A DNA stretch of 40,699 nt from Acidimicrobiia bacterium (GTDB taxonomy: Bacteria > Actinomycetota > Acidimicrobiia > Acidimicrobiales > JACDCH01): positions 1-40,699 of the forward strand of contig JACDCH010000056.1 in the NCBI GenBank assembly GCA_013694495.1, read 5' to 3'. The position numbers and the translations under genes were made by a program. The notes beneath the pieces were generated by a model, which was not told the origin of the DNA, ran no database searches, and saw nothing but the letters and a program-made list of their open reading frames with translations. Shown here one piece after another: positions 8,151 to 18,495 of the stretch; positions within the stretch are counted from its first letter, which is position 1; every line of letters begins with the position of its first letter.

Positions 8151-9559
8151 CTGAGGCCGTCGAGCTCCGTCTCCAGGACCTCGCCCGCTGCTTCGACGGC
8201 GCCATCCCGGTGGTGCTCGTCACCGTGTCGGCCGCCGGCGTCCCCAACGTCACCTACCTCTCCAAGGCCCACGTCGTCGACCACGAGCGCATCGCCCTCT
8301 CGAACCAGTTCCTGTCGAAGTCGGCCCGGAACCTGGCCGAGGTGCCGCGAGGTTCGCTCCTGATCATCGAGCCGACGGCGCACGACGAGTACCGCCTCGA
8401 CATCGCGTACGAGCGGACCGAGCGCCGGGGCCGGGTGTTCGACGAGCTCAAGTCGGAGATCGACGCCATCGCTGCGCACACGGGGATGCAGGAGGTGTTC
8501 CGGCTCCGGGCCGCCGACATCTACCGGGTCACCCGCATCCGCCAGGTGCCAGCCAACGAGCGGGCGGACGGCAGTGCCGGCACCGACCCGTGGACCACCC
8601 GGCCTCCTCGCGCCACCGCCGACGTCGCCGGCCTCGGCGAGCTCTGCGCCCGCATCGCCCGGTGCACCGACCTGGACGTCCTCGTGAAGGTCACGCTCGA
8701 CGGGCTGGCCGAGCTGCTCAGCTACGAGCAGTCGATGCTCCTGCTCCTCGACGAGGGAGGCCGCCGCCTGTTCACCCTCGCCAGCCACGGCTACGAGCAC
8801 GAGGGCGTCGGGTCCGAGGTGGCGGTTGGCGAGGGAGTCATCGGGCTCGCCGCCGAGCGGGCGGCGCCGGTCCGGGTCGGGAACGCGCACCAGATCGCCA
8901 AGTACGCGAGGTCCGTCCGCCGGTCGTTCGAGGCTTCCGGCGCGATCGAGCCGGGGCGCGAGATCGAGCTCCCCGGTCTCCCCTTCGCCGACAGCCGGGT
9001 GGCCGTCCCGGCCTTGGCGCTCGGGCAGCTGGTCGGGGTGCTGGCCGTCGAGGCGGTGGCATCGGCCGAGTTCGTCGCCGCCGACGAGGCCGCGCTCACG
9101 GTGATCGCATCGCTCGTCGGCACGGCGATCGAATCCATTCGAGCCGAGGAACGGGCCGCATCAGCTGGCGCGCCGGCGAAGACGTCACCGTCCGCGTCGC
9201 CGATGGCAGGCGCGGCCGGCGCGGCGCCCACGACCCACGTCCGGTTCTTCGCGATCGACGGCAGCACGTTCCTCGACGGCGACTACGTCATCAAGGGCGT
9301 TGCCGGACGCCTCCTCTGGTCCCTGCTGCGGCAGTACGAGCGCGAGGGCCGCACCGAGTTCACCAACCGCGAGGTCCGTCTGGACCCGACGCTCGCCCTT
9401 CCCGACTTCCGCGACAACTTCGAGAGCCGCTTGATCCTGCTGAAGCGGCGGCTCGACGAGCGGGAGGCGACGATCCGCGTCGAGAAGACCGGCAGGGGCC
9501 GCTTCCGCCTCGCCGTCACGGGCAACGTCCGCCTCGACGAGTTGCCCACCTCGAGCTAA
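8147..9559 (+). CDS. PNPOx-GAF-winged-helix fusion, probable sensor-regulator
   Basis: 470 residues from GTG 8147. Residues about 10-130 form a PNPOx split barrel (IPVVLVTVSAAGVPNVTYLS, ALSNQFLSKSARNL, DEYRLDIAYERTERRG). Residues about 160-325 form a GAF domain (DLDVLVKVTLDGLAELL, EQSMLLLLDEGGRRLFTLAS, VGEGVIGLAAERAAPVRV, VAVPALALGQLVGVLAVE). After a Ser/Ala-rich linker, residues 360-465 carry a domain ending in a winged-helix-like pattern: FRDNFESRLILLKRRLDERE then IRVEKTGRGRFRLAV, like the recognition helix and wing of OmpR-type DNA-binding domains. A flavin- or heme-linked transcription regulator is the best inference. It is coupled to the single PNPOx gene and lies opposite hemerythrin. 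Confidence 0.78.
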   Translation: MTEAVELRLQDLARCFDGAIPVVLVTVSAAGVPNVTYLSKAHVVDHERIALSNQFLSKSARNLAEVPRGSLLIIEPTAHDEYRLDIAYERTERRGRVFDELKSEIDAIAAHTGMQEVFRLRAADIYRVTRIRQVPANERADGSAGTDPWTTRPPRATADVAGLGELCARIARCTDLDVLVKVTLDGLAELLSYEQSMLLLLDEGGRRLFTLASHGYEHEGVGSEVAVGEGVIGLAAERAAPVRVGNAHQIAKYARSVRRSFEASGAIEPGREIELPGLPFADSRVAVPALALGQLVGVLAVEAVASAEFVAADEAALTVIASLVGTAIESIRAEERAASAGAPAKTSPSASPMAGAAGAAPTTHVRFFAIDGSTFLDGDYVIKGVAGRLLWSLLRQYEREGRTEFTNREVRLDPTLALPDFRDNFESRLILLKRRLDEREATIRVEKTGRGRFRLAVTGNVRLDELPTSS

Positions 9560-9980
9560 CTCGCCGGGTGTCGTCCCCTCGCGGGTCGATGCCGCGGGCG
9601 TTGCGCAGGAAGGCGCGGGCGGCGGGGTCGGTGGTGAGGGACTCGGCCTTCTCGCAAGCGGCGGCCGCACCGTCGCCGTTGCCGCCGCCGGCGGCGGCGG
9701 CGGCGAGGAGGTGGGCGCCGAGCAGCCCATGCCGGCTGGAACCGGGCCAGCCGTTCGGCGTCGAGCGTCGCCAGCGCGTCGAGCCCGGCGTCGAGGTCGG
9801 GGACATCGATGACGAACACGCCGCGAGCATCTCCTTGGCCTCCGCGAACGGGCCGTCCTGGACCTGCAGGCTGCCCTGGCGGGTGGTCACCTGGCTCGAC
9901 GCCGTGATGTCGGCGCCCTCGAAGGCCGCCTGCAGTTGCTGGCGCCCCTCGCGGCGAACGATCCGGATGATCTCACCCAT
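9556..9980 (-). pseudogene. Collapsed DGPF (YCII) protein joined to ECF-sigma tail
   Basis: Reading downstream, the sequence begins inside a YCII/DGPF protein (QVTTRQGSLQVQDGPFAEAK). It changes frame near 9815-9830 and continues FVIDVPDLDAGLDALATLDA. It then runs directly into ERLARFQPAWAAR and, after a second shift near 9720-9735, HLLAAAAAGGG and ESLTTDPAARAFLRNAR. The second part is the C-terminal repeat region of ECF sigma factors of the SigJ/ECF42 kind. DGPF genes and ECF42 sigma genes are normally neighbours, so a deletion has apparently removed the end of one and most of the other, including all sigma DNA-binding regions. It cannot be functional as written. Confidence 0.65.
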
Positions 9981-10036
9981 CGGGGCCCAGCCGACGACGT
10001 CGGGGACCTCTCGCCGCGACGCGCTCCCCCTACGGT

Positions 10037-11743
10037 TCAGCTATGACCGAGAAGCGGATCGAAGTTCAGCGGATGATCGCAGCCGGGCCGGCGGCGATCT
10101 TCGGGGTGCTGGCGACGCCCGACGGGCACGTCGCCATCGACGCGTCGGGGATGTTGATGTGGGCGGAGGGGGAGCCCGCCGCGGCCGTAGGGGATCGCTT
10201 CGTCGTGCACATGGATCGCGACTCGCTGCGTGACTTCGACATGGGCGAGTACGAGGTCACCGTCGTCATCACCCGGTTCGAGCGGGATCGCGAGATCGCG
10301 TGGACGGTGGAGGGGGTGCTGCAGCCGCCCATCGGGCACGTCTATGGCTACCGACTCGAGCCGACCGAGGGCGGAACGCTCGTCACGTCGTTCTACGACT
10401 GGTCCGACATCCACGAGGACTACCAGGCGGTGGCGGACTCGCTGTTCCCGGTCATCTCCGAGCGGAACCTGCTCGCGACGCTGGGGATCCTGTCGCGGAC
10501 GGTCGCGTCCCGACAGGGTCGGCCCGGCGCCAAGCGCACCACGCGTGACGGCGCGGTCGGCGACGCCGAGTCCTAGGTCGGGCTGCTCCGCCGCAACGTG
10601 CGCGGCGATGCCGACGCCCTCGGAGATGCCGACCAGCACGGCCTGGTCGCTGCCCGCGGCGTCGAGCACGGCCAGGACCTCCTCGGCTCGTTCGTGGACC
10701 GTCTCGCCCCCCCGCAGGGGGTCCGACAGCCCGGTGCCCCGCTTGTCGAACAGCAGCAGCCGGTTGCCGGCGCCGACGCGTCGGTGGAAGCGGACCCACC
10801 ACGGGAACTGCCACTGGTACTCGACGTGGGACAGGAAGCCGGGCACGACGAGGACGTCGATCGGGCCGTCGCCGACGACCTGGAACGCGACGTGCCCCGA
10901 ACCGCCCTGTGTGCCGACCAGCGCGAACTGCGTGCGGGTGGGCAGCGCCACCGCTTCGACGCCGTCCAGCCCGGTACGGATCTCGAGCGAGGTGGCGTCG
11001 GGCACCTCCAGCTCGGGCTGGCGCTCGAGGATGGCGAGCTCGAGCTCGGCCAGCGACGGGCCGGGAGCGACCCCGACCTCGTCGGCCAGGACCCGCCGGT
11101 AGTCCTGGAAGCGGCGCAGCGCGTCGACGGCGCGTCCGTCGCGGTAGAGCACGAGCATCTGGAGGCGCACGAGCCGCTCGCGGTACGGGTGATCGACGAG
11201 CAGCAGCTGGATGCGGTCGTCCAGGCCCGCCGTCTGCCCGAGCTCGAGGTCGAGCTCCAGCCCGTCCTCGATGGCGTCGAGCCGGAGCCGGTCGAGTCGG
11301 GTGATCGCCGGATGCGTGAAGCCGGCGGCGACCAGGTCCGCCAGGGCATCGCCCCGCCAGAGGGCGAGGGCTGCCCCGAGTTGATCCCGCACGGCCGCCG
11401 CGACGTCGCCGGCCCGAGCCGCCGACGCGAGCCGCTCGAAGCAGCGAGCATCGAGGTGGTCGTCGTCGAGGTCGAACCGGTAGCCGCCGCCCCAGGTCGA
11501 CAGCTCGGCCCACGGCGCCGCCAGGACCTGGCGCACCTGCTTGACGTAGGTCTGCAGCGTGTTGGCCGCCGTGCGGGGCGGGTCGCCCTCCCACAGCGCG
11601 TCGACGAGCCAGCCGGTGCTGATCCACTCGTTGGGCTGGAGGGCGAGGAGGGCGACGAGGCGGCGGACTTTGGGCGGCAGCGCCACGATCCCGCCGTCGA
11701 CCTCCAGCTCCAACGGCCCGAGGATCCGGAGCCCGTCCGCCAT
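10037..11743 (-). CDS. SARP/AfsR-type regulator fused to truncated alpha/beta hydrolase
   Basis: Start at ATG 11743. Residues 1-95: winged-helix DNA-binding domain (GLRILGPLELEVDGGIVALP, PKVRRLVALLALQPNEWIS, NTLQTYVKQVRQVL). Residues 100-250: bacterial transcriptional activator domain (RCFERLASAARAG, HPYRERLVRLQMLVLYRDGR, LRRFQDYRRVLADEVGVAPG). Residues about 285-390: the start of an alpha/beta hydrolase (IDVLVVPGFLSHVEYQWQFP, LLLFDKRGTGLSDPLRGG, VLVGISEGVGIAAHVAAE; Ser in GISEG at the nucleophile elbow position). From about 10577 on, the frame is only the antisense of the SRPBCC gene, so the hydrolase lacks its Asp/His half. SARP-hydrolase fusions are known in actinobacteria as regulators with a ligand-binding rather than catalytic hydrolase part; here that part is incomplete. 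Confidence 0.8.
   Translation of the reverse strand: MADGLRILGPLELEVDGGIVALPPKVRRLVALLALQPNEWISTGWLVDALWEGDPPRTAANTLQTYVKQVRQVLAAPWAELSTWGGGYRFDLDDDHLDARCFERLASAARAGDVAAAVRDQLGAALALWRGDALADLVAAGFTHPAITRLDRLRLDAIEDGLELDLELGQTAGLDDRIQLLLVDHPYRERLVRLQMLVLYRDGRAVDALRRFQDYRRVLADEVGVAPGPSLAELELAILERQPELEVPDATSLEIRTGLDGVEAVALPTRTQFALVGTQGGSGHVAFQVVGDGPIDVLVVPGFLSHVEYQWQFPWWVRFHRRVGAGNRLLLFDKRGTGLSDPLRGGETVHERAEEVLAVLDAAGSDQAVLVGISEGVGIAAHVAAEQPDLGLGVADRAVTRGALGAGPTLSGRDRPRQDPQRREQVPLGDDREQRVRHRLVVLVDVGPVVERRDERSALGRLESVAIDVPDGRLQHPLHRPRDLAIPLEPGDDDGDLVLAHVEVTQRVAIHVHDEAIPYGRGGLPLRPHQHPRRVDGDVPVGRRQHPEDRRRPGCDHPLNFDPLLGHS
10043..10576 (+). CDS. SRPBCC (START-like) family protein
   Basis: 177 residues from ATG 10043. 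The order VQRMIAAGPAAIFGVLATPDGHVAID, then GDRFVVHM, EVTVVITRFERDREIAWTVE and TEGGTLVTSFYDWSD is that of the polyketide cyclase/dehydrase branch of the SRPBCC (Bet v1-like) fold, a helix-grip domain with a hydrophobic ligand cavity. The typical length is about 150 residues; the last 25 here are polar and probably disordered. The ligand is unknown. The gene is convergent with the SARP regulator gene, whose open frame continues antisense through it. Confidence 0.82.
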   Translation: MTEKRIEVQRMIAAGPAAIFGVLATPDGHVAIDASGMLMWAEGEPAAAVGDRFVVHMDRDSLRDFDMGEYEVTVVITRFERDREIAWTVEGVLQPPIGHVYGYRLEPTEGGTLVTSFYDWSDIHEDYQAVADSLFPVISERNLLATLGILSRTVASRQGRPGAKRTTRDGAVGDAES

Positions 11744-11830
11744 GGTCCGACCGTAGCGATCTCGCTTCGCGGGCGCTCGGCTCCCGCCGGCGGAGCGCGG
11801 CGTGCTGATCCAGCATGATCGGAGCGGCGC

Positions 11831-11917
11831 GACCACGAGGAGTACCGGCGCGAGGACGGGCGCTGGCGCATCGCCAAGACCCACCTCGCCCGCCTCCGCC
11901 TCGACCCCCTCTCGTAG
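11831..11917 (+). pseudogene. C-terminal stub of a SnoaL/NTF2-like protein
   Basis: Twenty-eight codons ending in TAG read DHEEYRREDGRWRIAKTHLA then RLRLDPLS. EY-REDGRWRI and L-R-DPL are the characteristic ends of SnoaL-like (NTF2-fold) proteins common in actinobacterial catabolic clusters. The first 100 or so residues are missing: upstream the frame runs into the SARP promoter. Confidence 0.5.
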
Positions 11918-11926
11918 CCGAGCCCC

Positions 11927-12069
11927 GGATCGTCACGGTCGACCAGGCCGTGGACCTGATCCGCTCGGGCAAGCCGCTCCTGCTGCAGCCGCTCGTGGGC
12001 GGCCTGCCGCCCGAGATCGCCTGGCGCTACCTCCGCATCGTCACCGACGACGTGATGACGGCGCTCTGA
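11927..12069 (+). pseudogene. C-terminal stub of an LLM flavin-dependent oxidoreductase
   Basis: About 47 codons ending in TGA at 12067: IVTVDQAVDLIRSGKPLLLQ followed by PLVGGLPPEIAWRYLRIV. PLVGGLPPEIAW is the usual C-terminal motif of luciferase-like monooxygenases. The flavin-binding barrel is absent; the SnoaL stub directly precedes it in another frame, so two gene ends have been brought together. Confidence 0.6.
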
Positions 12070-12104
12070 CCGCCTGCCCCCGTCCGGGGGTTACGGTCGG
12101 CCGG

Positions 12105-13099
12105 GTGCGACGTGCGGTGTGGACGGAGGCCGGGCTCGAGGTCGTCGAGGCGGAGCCGGGGCCGCTCGGGGTGGGGTGGGTGCGGCTGCGGGTCGAGGCG
12201 TGCGGCATCTGCGGGTCCGACCTGCACTGGTGGCACGGTCACCTCCGGCGGCCGTTGGGCACGGCACCGGGCCACGAGCTCGCGGGCATCGTCGTCGACG
12301 GGCCGGCCGGGCTCGCCGACGTGCGCTACGCGGTGTCGCCCAACGTGAGCTGCGGCTCGTGCTCGTACTGCCGCACCGGGCGCACGAACCTCTGCAACCG
12401 GGGCGGGCCGGGGCTCGGGCTCGGGCGCGACGGCGGGCTGGCCGAGCTCGTCGACGCGCCGGTGGCCAACCTGGCGCCGGTGCCCGACAGCGTCGACCCG
12501 GTGGTCGCATCGCTGACGGAACCGCTGGCGGTGGCCGTCCGCGGTGTCGGTCGGGCCCAGGTCGAGCCGGACAGCACGGTGCTCGTGCTGGGCGGCGGAA
12601 CGATCGGCCTGTGTGCGGCGCTCGTCGCCCGTGACCGGGCCCGGCTCGTCGCCATCTCGGCCCGCCACCCTCACCAGCGCGCCGCCGCCGAGCGCCTCGG
12701 GGTCACCGTCATCGGCGAGGACGAGGTGGTGTCGTGGGGCAAGGAGCACCGACCCGACGTCGTCGTGGAGAGCGTCGGCGGCGTGGCCGACACCCTCGAC
12801 ACCGCCGTCCGGGTCGTGGCCCGGGGCGGGCGGATCGCGCTGCTCGGCACGTTCGGCACGCCGAGAGCAGTCGACCTGCAGCGGCTGATGATGAAGGAGG
12901 TCGCGCTGCTCGGGTCGTTCTGCTACGGCAGCGGCGAGCGGGAGGCCGAGTTCGGCACCGCCGCCCGCCTCACCGGCCGCTGGCGCAGCGAGCTCCGCGG
13001 GCTGACGACGCATCAGTTCCCGCTCGAAGCGGTGGCGGACGCCTTCGCCACCGCCGACGACAAGACCACCGGCGCCATCAAGGTGACGATCACCCCGAG

Positions 13100-13103
<4 letters not shown>
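12105..13103 (+). CDS. Zinc-dependent alcohol dehydrogenase (MDR family)
   Basis: 332 residues from GTG 12105, the first start after the preceding stop that fits the family N-terminus (RRAVWTEAGLEVVE). Catalytic zinc ligands: Cys36 in CGICGSDLHWW and His57-Glu58 in GHE. Structural zinc: Cys83, 86, 89 and 97 in CGSCSYCRTGRTNLC. The Rossmann part has VLVLGGGTIGLCAALVARD. The family oxidises alcohols or polyols with NAD(P)+; the sorbitol dehydrogenase-like CGSDLHWW pattern suggests a polyol or secondary alcohol but is not decisive. Its stop overlaps the end of the converging UvrA2 gene by four bases. Confidence 0.9.
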
Positions 13104-15490
<2,387 letters not shown>

Positions 15491-15540
15491 CCTGTCTCCT
15501 CTGGTGAACGGTCGTCTCGGTTGGCGGCGCCGGCCTGGGG

Positions 15541-15939
15541 TCAGGCCTGCGCGATGCGCACGAGGTTGCCGGAAGGATCGCGGAACGCGCAGTCCCGGGC
15601 GCCCCAGGGCTGGGACTTGGGCTCCTCGAGCACCTCGGCGCCCGACGCCCGGAGCTTCTCGAACGTGGTGTCGAGGTCGTCCGAGCTGAAGATGGCGGCT
15701 TGGAGCGACCCCTTCGTCACGAGCGACAGGAGGGCGTCGCCCTCGGTCTGCGAACGACCGCCGTGCGGCTGGAACAGCACGACGTTCAGGTCCTGACCCT
15801 CCGCGCCGACGGTGACCCAGCGGAACCCGTCGGCCGCGACGTCGTTGCGGACCTCGAGGCCGAGCCCGTCGCGGTAGAAGCCGAGCGCCTCGTCGGGGTC
15901 GTGGACGGGAATGAACATGGTGGAGACGGTGACTGCCAT
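15541..15939 (-). CDS. VOC (glyoxalase/bleomycin resistance) family protein
   Basis: 132 residues, one VOC fold made of two beta-alpha-beta-beta-beta units: TVSTMFIPVHDPDEALGFYR, DGLGLEVRND, DLNVVLFQP, then SDDLDTTFEKLRASGAEV and DCAFRDPSGNLVRIAQA. Members bind a metal for glyoxalase-type chemistry or simply sequester drugs. Metal ligands are not fully clear here (His14 and the C-terminal side Asp/Asn). It lies between an AraC regulator and UvrA2, so a role in handling a toxic electrophile or drug is inferred. Confidence 0.88.
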   Translation of the reverse strand: MAVTVSTMFIPVHDPDEALGFYRDGLGLEVRNDVAADGFRWVTVGAEGQDLNVVLFQPHGGRSQTEGDALLSLVTKGSLQAAIFSSDDLDTTFEKLRASGAEVLEEPKSQPWGARDCAFRDPSGNLVRIAQA

Positions 15940-16014
15940 GCCTCGACCGTACGAGCGCGGGCCGGCCGGGTGCTTCTCCGATCGTGCTCCGGTGCCGACG
16001 CCGACCGGCTGCGG

Positions 16015-16425
16015 TCAGACCGTCGCAGGACGGCGCCGCGGTCGCGTCGCCACCTTGCTGACGCAGGCCGGCACCACCTCGACCTGGCGGTGGTCGCGCG
16101 CCCGGTAGCGGGAGGGCGACTCACCGACGATCTCGGTGAACCGCGAGCTGAACGATCCGAGCGACGTGCACCCCACGGTGACGCACGCGTCGGTGACCGA
16201 CATCCCCTGGCGTAGGAGCGCCTTGGCGCGCTCGATGCGACGGGTCATGAGGTAGGCGTACGGCGTCTCGCCGTAGGCGGCCCGGAACTTGCGCGAGAAG
16301 TGCGCGGGCGACATCAGGGCCGCCCGCGCCATCGTCGGCACGTCGAGGGGCTCGGCGTACGTGCGGTCGATGTGGTCCCGGGCCCGCCGCAGGTGCGCCA
16401 GGTCGGCGAGCTCTCCCGGCGTCAT
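16015..16425 (-). CDS. Short AraC-family transcriptional regulator
   Basis: 136 residues from ATG 16425; an in-frame ATG at 16506 would add 27 poorly conserved residues. The protein is almost only the two-helix-turn-helix AraC DNA-binding domain: ARDHIDRTYAEPLDVPTMAR, AALMSPAHFSRKFRAAYGET, PYAYLMTRRIERAKALL, then VTDACVTVGCTSLGSFSSRF and GESPSRYR. No sensor domain is present. The C-terminal 25 residues are basic. It starts a compact minus-strand operon with the VOC (75-base gap) and UvrA2 genes, a three-gene order in which it probably activates the operon. Confidence 0.88.
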   Translation of the reverse strand: MTPGELADLAHLRRARDHIDRTYAEPLDVPTMARAALMSPAHFSRKFRAAYGETPYAYLMTRRIERAKALLRQGMSVTDACVTVGCTSLGSFSSRFTEIVGESPSRYRARDHRQVEVVPACVSKVATRPRRRPATV

Positions 16426-16508
16426 GCCGACAGACGGTACGCGACGGCTCGGCCGCCCTCCCGCTCGACGCCGGCGCGACTCGTCGATCGTGAACCCGGT
16501 GATCATCG

Positions 16509-17084
16509 TCAGACGCGCTCGATGATGATGGCGGGCGCCATCCCGCCGCCGGCACACATCGTGACCAGCCCGACCTGCTTGTCCCGGAGCTCGAGCTCGT
16601 CGAGGACGGTGCCGATGAGGATGGCTCCGGTGGCGCCGATGGGGTGGCCCAGGGCCATCGCCCCGCCGTTGACGTTGACCTTGTCGCGATCGAGGTCGAG
16701 GTCGCGCATGAACTTCTCGGAGACCACCGCGAAGGCCTCGTTCACCTCGAACAGGTCGATGTCGTCGACGGTCATGCCGGCCCGGGCCAGGATCTTGCGG
16801 GCCGAGGGCACCGGCGCGTTCAGCATGAGCGTCGGGTCGTCGCCCATGTTCGAGCTGGCGACCACCCGCGCCCGGGGCTTCAGGCCATGGGCCTGACGTC
16901 ACCTGGGAGCTCGTGCCCCACACGATGTCGTCGACCTCGGCCGTGTCGAACCCGTTGCGCTCGGCAAGGGCGGCGAGCACCGTGGCCGCGATGTGCTGCG
17001 GGTGGAGGTGGGCGAGGGCGCCCTTGCCCTGCTTGCCGATCCCCGAGGCGTGCGGCAGGCATCGATGATGAAGGCGTCGGCCAT
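16509..17084 (-). pseudogene. Acetyl-CoA acetyltransferase (thiolase) with core deleted
   Basis: The N-terminal end begins at ATG 17084 (MADAFIIDACRTPRG), shifts frame near 17045-17052, and goes on IGKQGKGALAHLHPQHIAAT and VDDIVWGTSSQV. At about 16880-16895 it jumps directly to the C-terminal third: HGLKPRARVVASSNMGDD, FEVNEAFAVVSEKF, NVNGGAMALGHPIGATGA and CAGGGMAPAIIIE. About 62 plus 127 residues remain of about 390. The nucleophilic Cys region (near residue 90) is gone, so no thiolase activity is possible. The junction carries the inverted repeat CAGGCC-ATG-GGCCTG. Intact, it would have completed beta-oxidation next to the P450 and FadE genes. Confidence 0.85.
16881..16895. repeat. Inverted repeat at thiolase deletion junction
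   Basis: CAGGCC-ATG-GGCCTG, perfect 6-base arms with a 3-base loop, at the point where the thiolase reading jumps from its N-terminal to its C-terminal part. Confidence 0.6.
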
Positions 17085-17182
17085 GGTGATCCCCTGTCGT
17101 CGAGCGGTCGCGGCCGAGCCTCCCAGGTCCGGTGGCGGGTGATCCAGCGGGGCACCGCCGCAGCACTGGGTACGTTCGGGGG

Positions 17183-18448
17183 ATGGCCCCCATCGAACCG
17201 ACGCGGCTGATCGAGCCCGACTTCTGGCAGCTGCCGCTCGACGACCGCATGGCGGAGTTCGCCGTGCTGCGCGAGCAGGGCGCATTCCTCCCGATCGAGT
17301 TCCACAACCCGATGACCGACGACACCGAGCGGTTCCAGGCGGTCACGCGCTACGCCGAGGTGGTCGACATCAGCCGGCGCCCGCAGGACTTCTGCTCGGG
17401 CCAGGGCGCCGTATCGATCCCCGACATGCCCGCCGAGGCGCTCGAGTTCTTCGGTTCGTTCATCAACATGGACGACCCGCGCCACGCCCGCCAGCGCGGC
17501 ATCGTCGCCCGCTCGTTCACCCCGAAGCAGCTCCAGGGGGTCCTCGACTCGGTGGAGACGATCTGCACCGAGGTGATCGACGGGTTCTGCGAGCAGGGCG
17601 AGGTCGACCTCGTCGAGGTGCTGTCGCAGCCGTTCCCGCTGCTGGTGATCTGCGACATGATGGGCATCCCCCGCAGCGAGTTCTCCACGGTGCTCCAGGC
17701 CACGAATGTGATCCTCGGCGCCGGCGACCCGGACATGACCGGCGGTGGCGATCCGCTGGCCGCGGTGTTCGAGGCGGGCATGCAGCTGATCACGCTCATG
17801 AACGAGCTGGCCGACCGGCGCCGGGCCGAGCCGACCAACGACCTCACCTCGGCCCTGGTCCACAACGACCTCGGCGAGGACATGCTCGCCCCGCACGAGA
17901 TCGGCCCGTTCTTCATCCTCCTCGCGGTTGCCGGCAACGACACGACCCGCACGGCGATCAGTCACGGGATGGACCTCCTGCACCGCAACCCCGACGAGCG
18001 GGAGCGGTGGAAGAACGACCTCGACGGCGTCGGGGCCACCGCGGTCGAGGAGATCGTGCGGGCCGCCTCGCCCGTGACCTACATGCGGCGCACGGCGACG
18101 CAGGACACGACCGTGGGGGACCACGAGCTGCACGAGGGCGACAAGGTGGTGCTGTTCTACGGCGCGGCCAACCGCGACCCCCGCGTGTTCGACGAGCCCG
18201 AGCGCTTCGACGTCCTGCGCAACCCGAACAACCACGTCGGATTCGGCGGGCCCGGGCCCCACTTCTGCCTCGGCGCCCACCTCGCCCGGCGCGAGGTGAG
18301 CGTCGCCTTCCGCCAGCTGCTCCGCCGCCTGCCCGACATCGAGCTGGCCGGCGCACCGGTGCCGCTCGAGCCGATGGGCGTCCCGCTCGTCGGTGGCATC
18401 AAGCGCCTCCCCGTCCGGTTCACGCCGACGCCCGAGGTCGGCTCGTAG
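17183..18448 (+). CDS. Cytochrome P450, CYP125/CYP142/CYP124-like
   Basis: 421 residues from ATG 17183. Heme ligand Cys362 in FGGPGPHFCLGAHLARRE; I-helix AVAGNDTTR near residue 250; ExxR as EEIVR near 290; MRRTATQDTTVG and GDKVVLFYGAANRDPRVFDE further on. The IELAG and GIKRLPVRF end and the DDPRHARQR region match the soluble actinobacterial P450s that hydroxylate steroid side chains or branched alkyl chains (CYP125, CYP142, CYP124 group). This group placement is from motif memory, not alignment. The substrate is inferred from the neighbour, a FadE34-like dehydrogenase 47 bases downstream on the same strand. A ferredoxin gene is not present here. Confidence 0.9.
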   Translation: MAPIEPTRLIEPDFWQLPLDDRMAEFAVLREQGAFLPIEFHNPMTDDTERFQAVTRYAEVVDISRRPQDFCSGQGAVSIPDMPAEALEFFGSFINMDDPRHARQRGIVARSFTPKQLQGVLDSVETICTEVIDGFCEQGEVDLVEVLSQPFPLLVICDMMGIPRSEFSTVLQATNVILGAGDPDMTGGGDPLAAVFEAGMQLITLMNELADRRRAEPTNDLTSALVHNDLGEDMLAPHEIGPFFILLAVAGNDTTRTAISHGMDLLHRNPDERERWKNDLDGVGATAVEEIVRAASPVTYMRRTATQDTTVGDHELHEGDKVVLFYGAANRDPRVFDEPERFDVLRNPNNHVGFGGPGPHFCLGAHLARREVSVAFRQLLRRLPDIELAGAPVPLEPMGVPLVGGIKRLPVRFTPTPEVGS

Positions 18449-18462
18449 TCGCTCGTCGGGAA

Positions 18463-18482
18463 ACTTGACCGTCCGGTCAAGT
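18463..18482. promoter_or_regulatory. Perfect 20-base inverted repeat upstream of fadE (operator)
   Basis: ACTTGACCG, spacer TC, CGGTCAAGT: perfect 9-base arms, 13 bases before the fadE ATG and inside the 47-base gap after the P450 gene. Its left arm contains TTGACC, a plausible -35. GACCG-NN-CGGTC centres are common for TetR-family operators in fatty-acid and steroid genes. It differs from the KstR consensus. No second full copy was seen in the window. Confidence 0.65.
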
Positions 18483-18495
18483 ACGGTCTGCGTCC

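Noticed and set aside
10037..10576. C-terminal 180 residues of the SARP frame as a real domain
   Set aside because: They are the antisense of the SRPBCC gene and have no fold signature; treated as read-through.
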